Assembly: GCA_031275735.1 (NCBI GenBank)
Contig: JAISOJ010000057.1
Span: 1-46,103 of the forward strand
DNA from: Dysgonamonadaceae bacterium
GTDB taxonomy: Bacteria; Bacteroidota; Bacteroidia; Bacteroidales; Azobacteroidaceae
Reading direction: 5' to 3'
DNA: 46,103 nucleotides
This document shows, in pieces, positions 8,795-18,971 of the stretch. The stretch's first letter is position 1. Every line of letters begins with the position of its first letter. The notes beneath the pieces are model-generated. The model did not search any database. It had not been told where the DNA came from and saw only the letters and a list, made by a program, of their open reading frames with translations. The translations under genes and the position numbers were made by a program.

Positions 8795-10501
8795 TTAGTA
8801 TGCTTCGTTATGCACCGTTTTTACTGCCCGGCCGGAAGGGTCGAGTAGTTTTTTAAATGTAGCGTCCCATTCCAGAGCAACCGGCGTACTACAAGCTACG
8901 GAAGGAACGGAAGGTACTGTCTTTGCCGCAGATTCGGAAGGAAATAATTCTTCAAAAATACTGCGGTAATGGTATTCTTCTTTAGTTATCGGCGGATTCA
9001 CAGGGAAACGCTCTGCGGCTTTTTCAAACTGTTCGTCCGAAATTTGCGATGAAGCCATTGCTCGCAATGTATCAATCCATCGGTATCCTACCCCGTCCGA
9101 AAATTGTTCTTTTTGTCGCCAAATAATATCTTCGGGAAGATAATCTTCGAAAGCCTTCCGAAGAATCCATTTTTCCATGCGACCTTTCAGCCCGCTAAGC
9201 TTATCTTCCGGATTCAAACGCATGGCCACGTCTAAAAATTCTTTGTCAAGAAAAGGGACACGTCCTTCCACGCCCCAAGCCGCCAACGATTTATTAGCAC
9301 GTAAACAATCGTAAAGATGCAGTTTTTCCAATTTACGTACCGTTTCTTCGTGCAATGATTTTGCATCCGGCGCTTTATGGAAATACAAATAGCCTCCGAA
9401 TATTTCATCTGCTCCTTCGCCCGACAACACCATTTTGATACCCATTGAACGGATAACTCGCGCCAATAAGTACATGGGTGTTGAGGCGCGTACCGTAGTA
9501 ACATCGTATGTTTCGATATGATAAATAACGTCTCGAAGAGCGTCTAAACCTTCCTGAATAGTAAAATACACTTCGTGATGGATTGTTCCGATATAATCAG
9601 CCACTTTTTGAGCGGCCGCTAAATCGGGCGATCCTTCCAAACCCACTGCAAATGAATGTAGTTGAGGCCACCACGCAGGCGTACGGTCTTCCGACTCGAT
9701 CCGATTGGCCGCGTATTTTTTTGCAATAGCCGATACAATGGATGAATCCAAACCTCCGGAAAGCAATACTCCGTAAGGAACATCTGTCATTAATTGGCGC
9801 TTTACTGCCGCTTCAAAAGTTTTACGTAATTCATTATCAGTAGAAAGAGAAATAGATGGATTGCCTTTTACCTTATCGTATTCCATCCAATCGCGTCGAT
9901 ACCACCGAGTAAGCTTGGGAGATTGCGGGTTAGATCCGGAACAAGAATCTTTGCTATAAAGATAATGTCCCGGAGGAAAATTCTCTATTTTATCGCAATA
10001 ACCTTCCAGCGATTTTAATTCTGATGCCACATAAAAAGTCCCGGCCTTATCCCATCCCATATATAAGGGAATGATTCCGATATGGTCGCGGGCAATGAGA
10101 TAACAATTCTGCTCCTCATCATACAAGGCAAAAGCAAAAATACCGTTTAAGTCTTCCAGAAAATGAACTCCCTTTTCCTTATATAAGGAAAGGATTACTT
10201 CGCAGTCGGACTTGGTTCTAAATGCATATCTTCCTGCTTGTCGTTCCCTAATATCCTGATGGTTATATATTTCGCCATTAACAGCCAAAATAACTTTGCC
10301 GTTCGGCGAATACAACGGCTGTTTTCCCGATTGAGGGTCGACTATCGCTAAACGTTCATGAGCTAAAATAGCTTTTTTGCTACAATAAATACCCGACCAA
10401 TCCGGTCCTCTGTGACGGATTTTCTTAGACATAGCTAATACTTTGGGACGTAGTTTCTCCGCGTCTTCTTTTAAATTAAATACTCCAATTATTCCACACA
10501 T
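8795..10501 (-). CDS. asnB: Asparagine synthase B (glutamine-hydrolysing)
   Basis: Makes asparagine from aspartate, ATP and glutamine (or ammonia). The 568-residue protein opens MCGIIGVFN, with Cys2 as the class II glutaminase nucleophile after Met removal, and RHRGPDWSG at 29-37. The synthetase domain has the PP-loop SGGLDSS at 248-254. LSGEGADEIFGGYLYF and the region WGVEGRVPFLDK are further AsnB signatures. Length is close to the E. coli enzyme. It is the last gene of the minus-strand nitrogen operon, 14 bases after gltD. The C-terminal 40 residues are less conserved. Confidence 0.95.
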   Translation of the reverse strand: MCGIIGVFNLKEDAEKLRPKVLAMSKKIRHRGPDWSGIYCSKKAILAHERLAIVDPQSGKQPLYSPNGKVILAVNGEIYNHQDIRERQAGRYAFRTKSDCEVILSLYKEKGVHFLEDLNGIFAFALYDEEQNCYLIARDHIGIIPLYMGWDKAGTFYVASELKSLEGYCDKIENFPPGHYLYSKDSCSGSNPQSPKLTRWYRRDWMEYDKVKGNPSISLSTDNELRKTFEAAVKRQLMTDVPYGVLLSGGLDSSIVSAIAKKYAANRIESEDRTPAWWPQLHSFAVGLEGSPDLAAAQKVADYIGTIHHEVYFTIQEGLDALRDVIYHIETYDVTTVRASTPMYLLARVIRSMGIKMVLSGEGADEIFGGYLYFHKAPDAKSLHEETVRKLEKLHLYDCLRANKSLAAWGVEGRVPFLDKEFLDVAMRLNPEDKLSGLKGRMEKWILRKAFEDYLPEDIIWRQKEQFSDGVGYRWIDTLRAMASSQISDEQFEKAAERFPVNPPITKEEYHYRSIFEELFPSESAAKTVPSVPSVACSTPVALEWDATFKKLLDPSGRAVKTVHNEAY

Positions 10502-10515
10502 AAATCCATCGTTTT

Positions 10516-11943
10516 TTAATTGTTTTTTATTTCCAAATACTTGGCAATTGCCTCCGCCGCTTTCCTGCCCGAATCGATAGCACGTACCACTAAACCGGCG
10601 CCTAATGTCGCATCACCGGCAACAAAAACGCCGGCAACAGATGATTCGTTTGGGCGTATGGCTTCTACATTTCCCCGAACATCGTACCGAACGCCTAATT
10701 CATTCAATAATCCTTCCTGTTCCGGATGCATAAAACCAATGGATAAAAGGACTAATTCAGCAGAAATTATTTCGGTTTTAGTCGTTTCATTCATAAAAAA
10801 ACGTCCGTTTTCATCTTTCAGCCATTCAACTTCAACCACTTCCACTCCGTTTACATTTCCGTTTTCACCGATAAAACGTTTAGTCGCAAGCGACCAACGC
10901 CGCTCGCATCCTTCCATGTGCGAGCTGGACGTTTTTAAAATATTGGGATAATATGGCCAAGGCGTATCCGGATTGTATTTTTCAGGAGGCTGCGGAAGAA
11001 TTTCTATTTGCGTTACTTTCCTTGCTTTTTGGCGAATAGAAGTTCCTACGCAATCCGAACCGGTATCGCCGCCGCCAATGACCAGCACCCGCTTGTTTTT
11101 TGCAGAAATTTGCCGGTCGGAGTCTATAACTTGTCCGGCTACCATTCGGTTCTGTTGTTTCAAAAAATCCAATGCAAAATGAATTCCTTTTAATTTTCTC
11201 CCTTCAACAGATAAATCCCTCGGAACAGCAGATCCCGTCGCCAAGCAAACAGCATCAAATTGAGACAATAATTTACCTGCCGGAATATCTTTTCCTACTT
11301 CAATCCCGACTTCAAACCGGATACCTTCTTTTTCCAAAAGATTTAGCCGCCGGTCGATAACTCCTTTGTTTAATTTAAAGTCAGGGATGCCCAAACGAAG
11401 CAATCCTCCAATAGATTCATCTTTTTCATAAATTGTTACCATATAACCCTTCTTGTTCAACATATCTGCTGCGGCTAATCCGGAAGGGCCGGAACCTACA
11501 ATTGCCACTTTTTCTCCTGTCCAGATCAAGGGCGGTTGCGGCTTAATATAACTTTCTTGAAAAGCATGTTCTGCAATAGCCGCCTCATTTTCTCTGACGG
11601 TTAACGGTTGGCCTTCCAAATTCAGTACGCAACTTTTTTCACAAAGCGCAGGACAAATGCGACCGGTAAATTCCGGAAAGTTGTTCGTTGACGACAAAAT
11701 CGAATAAGCCTCAAACCATTTAGCTTTATACAATAAATCTTGCCACTCGGGAATTATGTTTCCCAAAGGACAAGCCCAGTGACAGAAAGGAACGCCACAT
11801 TCCATACAACGGGAAGCTTGTAAAATTCGGTCTTCCGTATTCAAGGTCTGCTCAACTTCACTAAAATCAGCAATCCGGTCAACGACAAGCCGGTAGCCGG
11901 CTTCTTTTCTGTTTATTGTTAAAAATGCTTTTGCGTTTCCCAT
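10516..11943 (-). CDS. gltD: Glutamate synthase, small (beta) subunit
   Basis: Provides electrons from NAD(P)H to GltB through FAD and iron-sulfur clusters. The 475-residue protein has N-terminal cluster cysteines at 46, 49, 54 and 58 (CMECGVPFCHWACPLGN) and a second set at 97, 101 and 105 (CPALCEKSC). Then come two dinucleotide folds: GSGPSGLAAADML near residue 150 for FAD, and VIGGGDTGSDCVGT near 290 for NAD(P)H. It ends with the flavin signature GVFVAGDATLGAGLVVRAI. It lies 9 bases after gltB and 14 bases before asnB on the same strand, consistent with one transcript. Confidence 0.96.
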   Translation of the reverse strand: MGNAKAFLTINRKEAGYRLVVDRIADFSEVEQTLNTEDRILQASRCMECGVPFCHWACPLGNIIPEWQDLLYKAKWFEAYSILSSTNNFPEFTGRICPALCEKSCVLNLEGQPLTVRENEAAIAEHAFQESYIKPQPPLIWTGEKVAIVGSGPSGLAAADMLNKKGYMVTIYEKDESIGGLLRLGIPDFKLNKGVIDRRLNLLEKEGIRFEVGIEVGKDIPAGKLLSQFDAVCLATGSAVPRDLSVEGRKLKGIHFALDFLKQQNRMVAGQVIDSDRQISAKNKRVLVIGGGDTGSDCVGTSIRQKARKVTQIEILPQPPEKYNPDTPWPYYPNILKTSSSHMEGCERRWSLATKRFIGENGNVNGVEVVEVEWLKDENGRFFMNETTKTEIISAELVLLSIGFMHPEQEGLLNELGVRYDVRGNVEAIRPNESSVAGVFVAGDATLGAGLVVRAIDSGRKAAEAIAKYLEIKNN

Positions 11944-11952
11944 AAGAACTAA

Positions 11953-14900
11953 TTAATAATCGGATTCTACCATTTCGATTTTCTTTTTAATCGCTTCTAT
12001 TTTTTCTTCTTGTAATGCTTTTTTGTATTCTATCGGCATTATTTTTATGAAATGTTTCAGATATTCTTCCCAATCATCTAAAATCCGCTTAGCTAATGGG
12101 CTTTGTGTATAATAATAGTGCTTCGAAATCAAGCGGCGTAATTCCATATCATCCGATTTATCCTCGATAAGAGTTAATTCGACCATTTCCATATTACAAA
12201 AATAGTCGAAATCGTTGTTCATATTCAAAACATAAGCCAGACCGCCGCTCATACCGGCGGCAAAGTTCTTGCCGGTTGAACCCAAAACCACCGTTCGTCC
12301 GCCGGTCATGTATTCGCAGCAGTGATCGCCTACGCCTTCTACCACAGCAACGGCGCCCGAATTTCGTACGCAAAAGCGTTCGCCTACTCTACCATTGATA
12401 TATACTTCTCCGGAAGTAGCGCCATATAATAAAGTGTTGCCTACAATAATGTTGTTTTCGGGAACAAAACCGCCGGCTTTAGGAGGAGTCACCGAAATAC
12501 GTCCTCCGGAAAGACCTTTTCCCAGATAATCGTTAGCTTCGCCTTCCAGGTAAAATGTGATGCCTGCTGCCAAGAAAGCGCCGAAACTCTGCCCGGCCGA
12601 TCCTTTAAAGTTAATGATGATGGTCTCGTCTGGTAATCCTTTACTTCCATAACGTCGGGCAATTTCGCCCGACAACATGGCGCCAACGGCGCGGTCGGTA
12701 TTGGCGATTCTCATGCTCATTTCAATAGGAAACGACTTCTCGATAGACGGTTTTATTCTCCGGATAATTTCCTTGTCTAAAACATGTTCTATTTTATGGT
12801 CTTGCGTCCGGGTACACCGAAGATCGTTTCCGTTATTAACAAAATGCAACAATTTGGAAAAATCCAATTTACTTGCTTTCGAATGAACCTTTAAATCTTT
12901 GCGTATTTCGATTAAATCGGAACGGCCAATAATTTCATCCATAGTTTTATATCCCATTTGCGCCAAATGCTCGCGCACTTCTTTCGCCAAGAATGTAAAA
13001 TAATTGAGTAAGTAAGCATATTTCCCTTTAAATCGTTCCCTGAGTGTTTCATTTTGAGTGGCTACTCCTACCGGACAGGTATTCAAATGACATTTACGCA
13101 TCATCACACAGCCAAGAACAACTAAAGCGCTCGTAGCAAATCCAAATTCTTCGGCGCCCAGTAAAGCCGAAATAACGATATCTTTGCCGGTTTTCAACTG
13201 CCCGTCGGTCTGTAACCGAACAAATCGCCGGAGGTTATTTAAAACCAATGTTTGTTGAGTTTCCGACAATCCAAGTTCCCCTGAAATGCCGGCATATTTA
13301 ATCGAACTTACAGGACTAGCTCCTGTTCCGCCTTCCGAACCGCTAATGAGAATCATGTCGGCTTTCGCTTTGGCCACTCCGGCAGCGATCGTTCCTACGC
13401 CACTTTCAGCTACCAATTTAACAGAAATACGCGCTTGGGGGTTAACGTTTTTTAGATCAAAAATTAACTGAGCCAAATCTTCAATGGAATAGATATCGTG
13501 ATGGGGAGGAGGTGAAATCAAAGTAATTCCCGGAATGGAATGACGGGTTTTTGCAATAACCTTATCTACTTTGAATCCGGGTAATTGCCCGCCTTCGCCC
13601 GGTTTAGCTCCTTGGGCGATTTTGATTTGCAATTCATCGGCATTCACCAAATATTCGACTGTTACTCCGAAACGTCCCGAAGCAATCTGTTTGATGGAAG
13701 AGCAACGATTCAATCCATCGTCCCCGATTGTAAAACGAACAGGATCTTCTCCTCCCTCGCCTGTGTTACTCTGTCCGTTGAGCATATTCAAAGCAATAGC
13801 TATGGCTTCATGCGCTTCTTTGCTGATAGAACCGAACGACATAGCTCCGGTCACGAAACGTTTGGTTATTTCTTCTACCGGTTCCACTTCTGAAATATCA
13901 ATCGGATTTTGTTTATAAGTCATGAAATCGCGAAGGAATAGCGGTTGTATCTTGTTATCGACCATTGCGGCGTATTCCTTAAATTTTTTGTAATCGCCCG
14001 AACGGGTCGCTATTTGTAATTTGGAAATTGTTTCCGGATTCCATGCATGAATTTCTCCTTCTTTACGGAAAGCATAGATACCCATATTGTTTAACCGGTG
14101 CGTGGCGGGTAATTTCAAGTCCGGAACATTTTCACTTTGAAAAGCTTCGCAATGAGAAACTAGTGCTTCACGGGCAATATCCGATAAATCGATACCCCCT
14201 ATACGGGAGGGCATTTCCCTAAAATAAGTATCTAAAACTTTTTGGGAAATGCCAATTGCTTCATAAATTTGCGCTCCCCGGTAACTTCTCAACGTGGAAA
14301 TTCCCATTTTGGAGAGCGTTTTCAATAAACCTTTGTTAATAGCTTTAATATAATTTTTTTCTGCGGTGTGATAATCCAATTGGATTTCGTGCGTTTTTAC
14401 TTTTTCATCCAAAACGGCAAAAGCCATATAAGGGTTAACTGCTGTCGCTCCAAATCCGAATAAGAGCGAAAAATGATTCACTTCGCGTGCTTCGGCGGTT
14501 TCTACTACAATGGCTATTTGCATCCTTTTACGTTTTTTTATCAAATGATGATGAATAGCAGAAACGGCCAGTAAAGAAGGAATTGGCGCTTTATTAACAG
14601 TCACTTCCCGATCGCTTAAAATAATATAATGATATCCTTCGTCTACCGCTTTTTCTGCTTGGCGGCAAAGGTTATCCAACGATTCGGACAAAGCGATCGC
14701 CCCTTTTTCAATTGTTGTTACCTCAAACAGCATGGGAATAGTTTGCGAGCGGAAACCTTTGTACCCTAAGTGCATTAATATATCCAAATCCCTATTGTCG
14801 ATAACCGGACTCTGAAGTTTTACCATCTTGCACAATTCCGGAGTAGGCGTTAATATGCTGGAGTCTTGGCAGCCAATGTACAAAGAAAGCGACATCACTA

Positions 14901-16473
14901 ATTCTTCCCGGATGGGATCGATAGGAGGATTGGTTACTTGGGCAAATAATTGCCGGAAATAATTAAATAATCGTTGCGGCTTAGCGGACAAAACAGCTAA
15001 AGGCGTATCATTACCCATCGAGCCAATCGGTTCTTTCCCTTCCATTGCCATCGGAACAATAATCTTTTCCACATCTTCTTTGGTATAACCAAAAACTTTT
15101 AGTTGGACAAGTAAATTATCCACTTCATATTTAACCGTTCTGCCGGAAGATATATGATTCAAACCGATACGGTTTTTTTCCAACCAATCGCGGTAAGGAT
15201 AAGCGCTTGCCAATTGGGCTTTCAATTCGGAGTCAGAATATATTTTCCCCACGAAAGTATCAATCAGCAACATTTTGCCGGGCTGAAGACGTCCTTTTTC
15301 TTTTATTTCTTCCGCTTCAAAAAGCAAAACGCCGGCTTCGGAAGCCAACACCATAACGTCTTTATTGGTAATCAAATAACGGGCGGGACGCAGACCGTTT
15401 CTGTCCAACATGCCACCGGCATAACGACCATCGGTAAACAAAAGAGTTGCCGGCCCGTCCCAAGGTTCCATAAAAATACTGTGGTATTCATAAAATGCCT
15501 TCAATTCGTCGGAGATCGGATTTTTGCTGTTCCAACTTTCGGGAACCAATACAGACATGGCATGTGGCAGGGATAAACCGGCCATCACCAGAAATTCAAG
15601 CACATTATCCAAGGAAGCGCTGTCGGACATGCCCGGCTGAACAATCGGAAAAATGGCTTCCGGGTCTCCCAATTCCGGAACTTTCAAGATACTTTCCCTG
15701 GCCTCCATCCAATAACGATTTCCACGGATAGTATTAATTTCGCCATTGTGTCCCAAAAAGCGAAAAGGTTGCGCTAAATCCCAACTGGGAAAAGTATTGG
15801 TACTGAAGCGGGAATGTACTAATGCCAATCCGCTGGTAAAATAGGGATTAGTTAAATCGGGAAAATATTCCCGCAACTGTGTCGAAGTAAGCATGCCTTT
15901 ATAAATAATTCGCCGCGTGGAAAGGCTTACTATATAAAAACTTCGCTTATTGATTAAAGCAGATTGGAGAATCTTTTTTTCCGTTTTTCCTCGGACGATA
16001 TATAATTTTCGCTCCAAAACATCGGGACAATTTTCTCCTACGATAAAAACTTGTTTGATAACCGGCTCGTTTGCCCGGGAGATTTCTCCTAAAATATCGC
16101 TCCTGACAGGAACCTCACGGACAGCCAGTATTCTCAATCCTTCTTGTTCTACGCTGTCCTGAAATACTTCCATACACAGGGACGCTTGTTCTCTATCATG
16201 GGGAAAAAAAATCATTCCTGCTCCATATTTTCCTTTTTCGGGGACAGGAATTCCTTGTAAAAGAATAAATTCGTGTGGAATCTGCAACGTAATCCCTGCT
16301 CCGTCGCCTGTTTGACTATCCGCGCTTTCCGCTCCTCGGTGGAGCATATGTTCAAGTACTTGTAAGCCTTTTTCAACAATATCATGGGACTTGTTGCCAT
16401 GTATATCGACTAATAATCCGACGCCACAAGCATCATGCTCGTAGGTCGGATGATATAGACCTGTGCTGCTCAT
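11953..16473 (-). CDS. gltB: Glutamate synthase, large (alpha) subunit
   Basis: Forms two glutamates from 2-oxoglutarate and glutamine. The 1506-residue length fits GltB. The class II glutaminase domain begins after a short propeptide, with Cys16 in HDACGVGLLVDI. The FMN synthase domain follows; GEGGEDPVRF and SGSEGGTGASPVSSIKYAG are typical. The 3Fe-4S cysteines appear as CVMMRKCHLNTCPVGVATQN near residues 1120-1135 with the expected 5 and 4 residue gaps. The C-terminal GXGXG beta-helix covers roughly the last 250 residues. It sits between the GSIII gene (6 bases upstream) and gltD (9 bases downstream), forming a GS-GOGAT unit. Confidence 0.97.
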   Translation of the reverse strand: MSSTGLYHPTYEHDACGVGLLVDIHGNKSHDIVEKGLQVLEHMLHRGAESADSQTGDGAGITLQIPHEFILLQGIPVPEKGKYGAGMIFFPHDREQASLCMEVFQDSVEQEGLRILAVREVPVRSDILGEISRANEPVIKQVFIVGENCPDVLERKLYIVRGKTEKKILQSALINKRSFYIVSLSTRRIIYKGMLTSTQLREYFPDLTNPYFTSGLALVHSRFSTNTFPSWDLAQPFRFLGHNGEINTIRGNRYWMEARESILKVPELGDPEAIFPIVQPGMSDSASLDNVLEFLVMAGLSLPHAMSVLVPESWNSKNPISDELKAFYEYHSIFMEPWDGPATLLFTDGRYAGGMLDRNGLRPARYLITNKDVMVLASEAGVLLFEAEEIKEKGRLQPGKMLLIDTFVGKIYSDSELKAQLASAYPYRDWLEKNRIGLNHISSGRTVKYEVDNLLVQLKVFGYTKEDVEKIIVPMAMEGKEPIGSMGNDTPLAVLSAKPQRLFNYFRQLFAQVTNPPIDPIREELVMSLSLYIGCQDSSILTPTPELCKMVKLQSPVIDNRDLDILMHLGYKGFRSQTIPMLFEVTTIEKGAIALSESLDNLCRQAEKAVDEGYHYIILSDREVTVNKAPIPSLLAVSAIHHHLIKKRKRMQIAIVVETAEAREVNHFSLLFGFGATAVNPYMAFAVLDEKVKTHEIQLDYHTAEKNYIKAINKGLLKTLSKMGISTLRSYRGAQIYEAIGISQKVLDTYFREMPSRIGGIDLSDIAREALVSHCEAFQSENVPDLKLPATHRLNNMGIYAFRKEGEIHAWNPETISKLQIATRSGDYKKFKEYAAMVDNKIQPLFLRDFMTYKQNPIDISEVEPVEEITKRFVTGAMSFGSISKEAHEAIAIALNMLNGQSNTGEGGEDPVRFTIGDDGLNRCSSIKQIASGRFGVTVEYLVNADELQIKIAQGAKPGEGGQLPGFKVDKVIAKTRHSIPGITLISPPPHHDIYSIEDLAQLIFDLKNVNPQARISVKLVAESGVGTIAAGVAKAKADMILISGSEGGTGASPVSSIKYAGISGELGLSETQQTLVLNNLRRFVRLQTDGQLKTGKDIVISALLGAEEFGFATSALVVLGCVMMRKCHLNTCPVGVATQNETLRERFKGKYAYLLNYFTFLAKEVREHLAQMGYKTMDEIIGRSDLIEIRKDLKVHSKASKLDFSKLLHFVNNGNDLRCTRTQDHKIEHVLDKEIIRRIKPSIEKSFPIEMSMRIANTDRAVGAMLSGEIARRYGSKGLPDETIIINFKGSAGQSFGAFLAAGITFYLEGEANDYLGKGLSGGRISVTPPKAGGFVPENNIIVGNTLLYGATSGEVYINGRVGERFCVRNSGAVAVVEGVGDHCCEYMTGGRTVVLGSTGKNFAAGMSGGLAYVLNMNNDFDYFCNMEMVELTLIEDKSDDMELRRLISKHYYYTQSPLAKRILDDWEEYLKHFIKIMPIEYKKALQEEKIEAIKKKIEMVESDY

Positions 16474-16479
16474 ATCGTG

Positions 16480-18675
16480 TTACCGGATGAAAATCAATTC
16501 GCGGTATTTGGGTAAAGTCCACAACTCGTCGTCGACAATCAATTCCAGTTTATCGACATGATAACGGATTTCATCGAAGTAAGGCACAACCGTATCGTGG
16601 TAAGCAATGGCTTTTTCTCTTTCTTTTTCAATTTTATTCGCCACTTTGCGAGCTTCTACCAAAGCTTCGACTTTTGATTTGATAATGGAAATCCGATCCG
16701 ATATTTCTTCGATAATTCCGGTGTCGTGAGCGGACAATTTAACGGCTTTTTCTTTATCATACACCTGATAAATTTTATATACATTATCGAGTAAAGCAGA
16801 TTGATATTTTGTTGCAATCGGAATGATATGATTCATCACCAAATCGCCTAATACGCGGGCTTCAATTTGAATCTTCTTGGTGTAAGTTTCCCATTTTACT
16901 TCGTTACGGGCATGTAATTCCCTTTCACTAAGCACGCCGACACTTTCAAACAAACGGATGGATTGCGTTGTGGTATAAGCGTCAATAATCAGCGGAACGC
17001 TTGTCTCACAGTCCAATCCGCGTTTTTTGGCTTCGTTTTTCCATTCTTCACTATAACCGTTTCCATCGAAGCAAATCGGTTTGGATTCTTTGATATATTC
17101 TTTTAATACATCAAAAATGGCTTTGTCTTTGGAAGAGCCGGCAGCAATTTTAGCATCCACCGTTTTTTTAAATTCGAAAAGTTGTGCCGCTACAACCGAA
17201 TTGAGGACAATCATACCGGAAGCGCAATTGGCTGAAGAACCTACTGCCCTAAATTCAAAACGGTTTCCGGTGAAAGCAAACGGCGAAGTACGGTTACGAT
17301 CAGTATTATCTAAAAGCACTTCGGGAATTTTAGCGATTCCTAATTGCATCCGTTGCTTGGAATCAATGGTAATTGCTTCTTTGCTGGTGCTTGTTTCCAA
17401 TTTATCTAATACTGCCGAAACCTGACTTCCGAGAAATACGGAAATAATAGCGGGCGGCGCTTCGTTTGCGCCTAAACGATGGGCATTTTGCGCCGTCATG
17501 ATAGACGCTTTTAATAAGGCATTGTTTTTCCATACCGCCATCAAAATATTAACAACAAAAGTGATGAACTGTAAATTTTCTTCAGGGGTTTTTCCCGGAG
17601 TCAGAAGACCCACGCCGGTATCGGTTCCTAAAGACCAGTTGTTATGTTTACCCGAACCATTGATTCCGGCAAACGGTTTCTCATGCAATAGCAAGCGAAA
17701 ACCATGCCGGCGGGCAATTTTTTTCATGATCGACATAATCAACAAGTTTTGATCGACCGATAAATTGGTTTCGCCGAATATCGGAGCCAATTCAAATTGG
17801 TTGGGCGCCACTTCGTTGTGGCGGGTTTTCAATGGAATACCATATTTATATCCTTCAAATTCCAAATCTTTCATATACGCTTGCACGCGAGTCGGAATTG
17901 AACCGAAATAGTGGTCTTCCAACTGTTGGTTTTTTGCCGATTCGTGTCCCAACAATGTACGACCCGTCAATACCAAATCGGGACGAGTAGCATAAAGTCC
18001 GTCGTCGACCAAGAAATATTCTTGTTCCCATCCTAAATAAGAGAATACCCGCTTTACGGAAGAATCGAAATAATGACAAACCTCTGTCGCCGCTTTATCC
18101 ACTGCATTCAATGATTTCAAAAGAGGCGTCTTATAATCTAAGGCTTCGCCCGTGTATGAAATGAAAACCGTAGGAATACAAAGGGTGTCATCTACAATAA
18201 AGGCGGGAGAAGAGGGGTCCCAAGCTGTATAACCGCGAGCTTCAAAAGTATTACGGATTCCGCCGCTGGGAAAAGAAGAAGCATCCGGTTCTTGTTGCGC
18301 CAGCAATTTTCCCGAAAATTCTTCAATAACCGAACTACCCGGCGCTCCGGAATATTCAATAAAAGAATCGTGTTTTTCGGCAGTTCCTCCGGTAAGCGGT
18401 TGAAACCAGTGCGTATAATGTGTAGCGCCTCTTTCGATCGCCCACATTTTCATACCGGCTGCCACGTGATTAGCTAAGCCGCGGTCCAAGGTTTTACCTT
18501 TATCGACGACTTCGATAAACGTTTCCAAGGTTTCCTTTGACAAATATTTAGCCATTTGTTCTTTATTAAATACATACTTCCCGTAATATTCGGAAGTAAT
18601 TTGTTCGGGAACCGATACGGCTACCGCTTTTTTCTTGAAAACTTCTTCAAGTACTTTAAATCTTAGATTCGACAT
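16480..18675 (-). CDS. glnN: Glutamine synthetase type III
   Basis: ATP-dependent synthesis of glutamine from glutamate and ammonia. The 731-residue length and motifs are those of the GSIII class, the form common in Bacteroidetes, rather than the roughly 470-residue GSI. Visible features are HYTHWFQPLTGGTAEKHDSF near residue 80, LGWEQEYFLVDDGLY near 215, KTRHNEVAPNQFELAPIFGE near 283 and GINGSGKHNNWSLGTDTG near 345. It heads the minus-strand operon glnN-gltB-gltD-asnB, with a 6-base gap to gltB. A TATCTTTG -7 element lies about 75 bases upstream. I use glnN for the GSIII gene. Confidence 0.95.
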   Translation of the reverse strand: MSNLRFKVLEEVFKKKAVAVSVPEQITSEYYGKYVFNKEQMAKYLSKETLETFIEVVDKGKTLDRGLANHVAAGMKMWAIERGATHYTHWFQPLTGGTAEKHDSFIEYSGAPGSSVIEEFSGKLLAQQEPDASSFPSGGIRNTFEARGYTAWDPSSPAFIVDDTLCIPTVFISYTGEALDYKTPLLKSLNAVDKAATEVCHYFDSSVKRVFSYLGWEQEYFLVDDGLYATRPDLVLTGRTLLGHESAKNQQLEDHYFGSIPTRVQAYMKDLEFEGYKYGIPLKTRHNEVAPNQFELAPIFGETNLSVDQNLLIMSIMKKIARRHGFRLLLHEKPFAGINGSGKHNNWSLGTDTGVGLLTPGKTPEENLQFITFVVNILMAVWKNNALLKASIMTAQNAHRLGANEAPPAIISVFLGSQVSAVLDKLETSTSKEAITIDSKQRMQLGIAKIPEVLLDNTDRNRTSPFAFTGNRFEFRAVGSSANCASGMIVLNSVVAAQLFEFKKTVDAKIAAGSSKDKAIFDVLKEYIKESKPICFDGNGYSEEWKNEAKKRGLDCETSVPLIIDAYTTTQSIRLFESVGVLSERELHARNEVKWETYTKKIQIEARVLGDLVMNHIIPIATKYQSALLDNVYKIYQVYDKEKAVKLSAHDTGIIEEISDRISIIKSKVEALVEARKVANKIEKEREKAIAYHDTVVPYFDEIRYHVDKLELIVDDELWTLPKYRELIFIR

Positions 18676-18747
18676 GTTCTTTTGTTTTTTATATGGTTAT
18701 TTCTGTGTTATAATGTTTTAATTTAATACTTTTCTCTATTAATTTTG

Positions 18748-18755
18748 CAAAGATA
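18748..18755 (-). promoter_or_regulatory. -7 element upstream of the GSIII operon
   Basis: On the minus strand this reads TATCTTTG, a perfect TAnnTTTG. The best -33 candidate (ATTG) is 23 bases upstream, longer than the usual 19-21, which may mean an activator is needed. The surrounding gene-free stretch 18676-18971 is AT-rich; I see no riboswitch or strong hairpin in it. Confidence 0.5.
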
Positions 18756-18971
18756 CTTCTTTTTTTTAATTATTGCTGCAATCGGCTTGTAATATTAAAA
18801 AAGTAATAAATAAAGACAAGTGTTAATGATACATGTGAAAGTACAATGAACAAAAAAAAGACGTAAACGCAACCCTCCTATGCACCTACAACCTTATTCA
18901 TCTTCATATTGCTCTATATAGATACTCTTTTTTCACAAAATAGCTGTTATAATTTATTTATTTCGTCTCCC

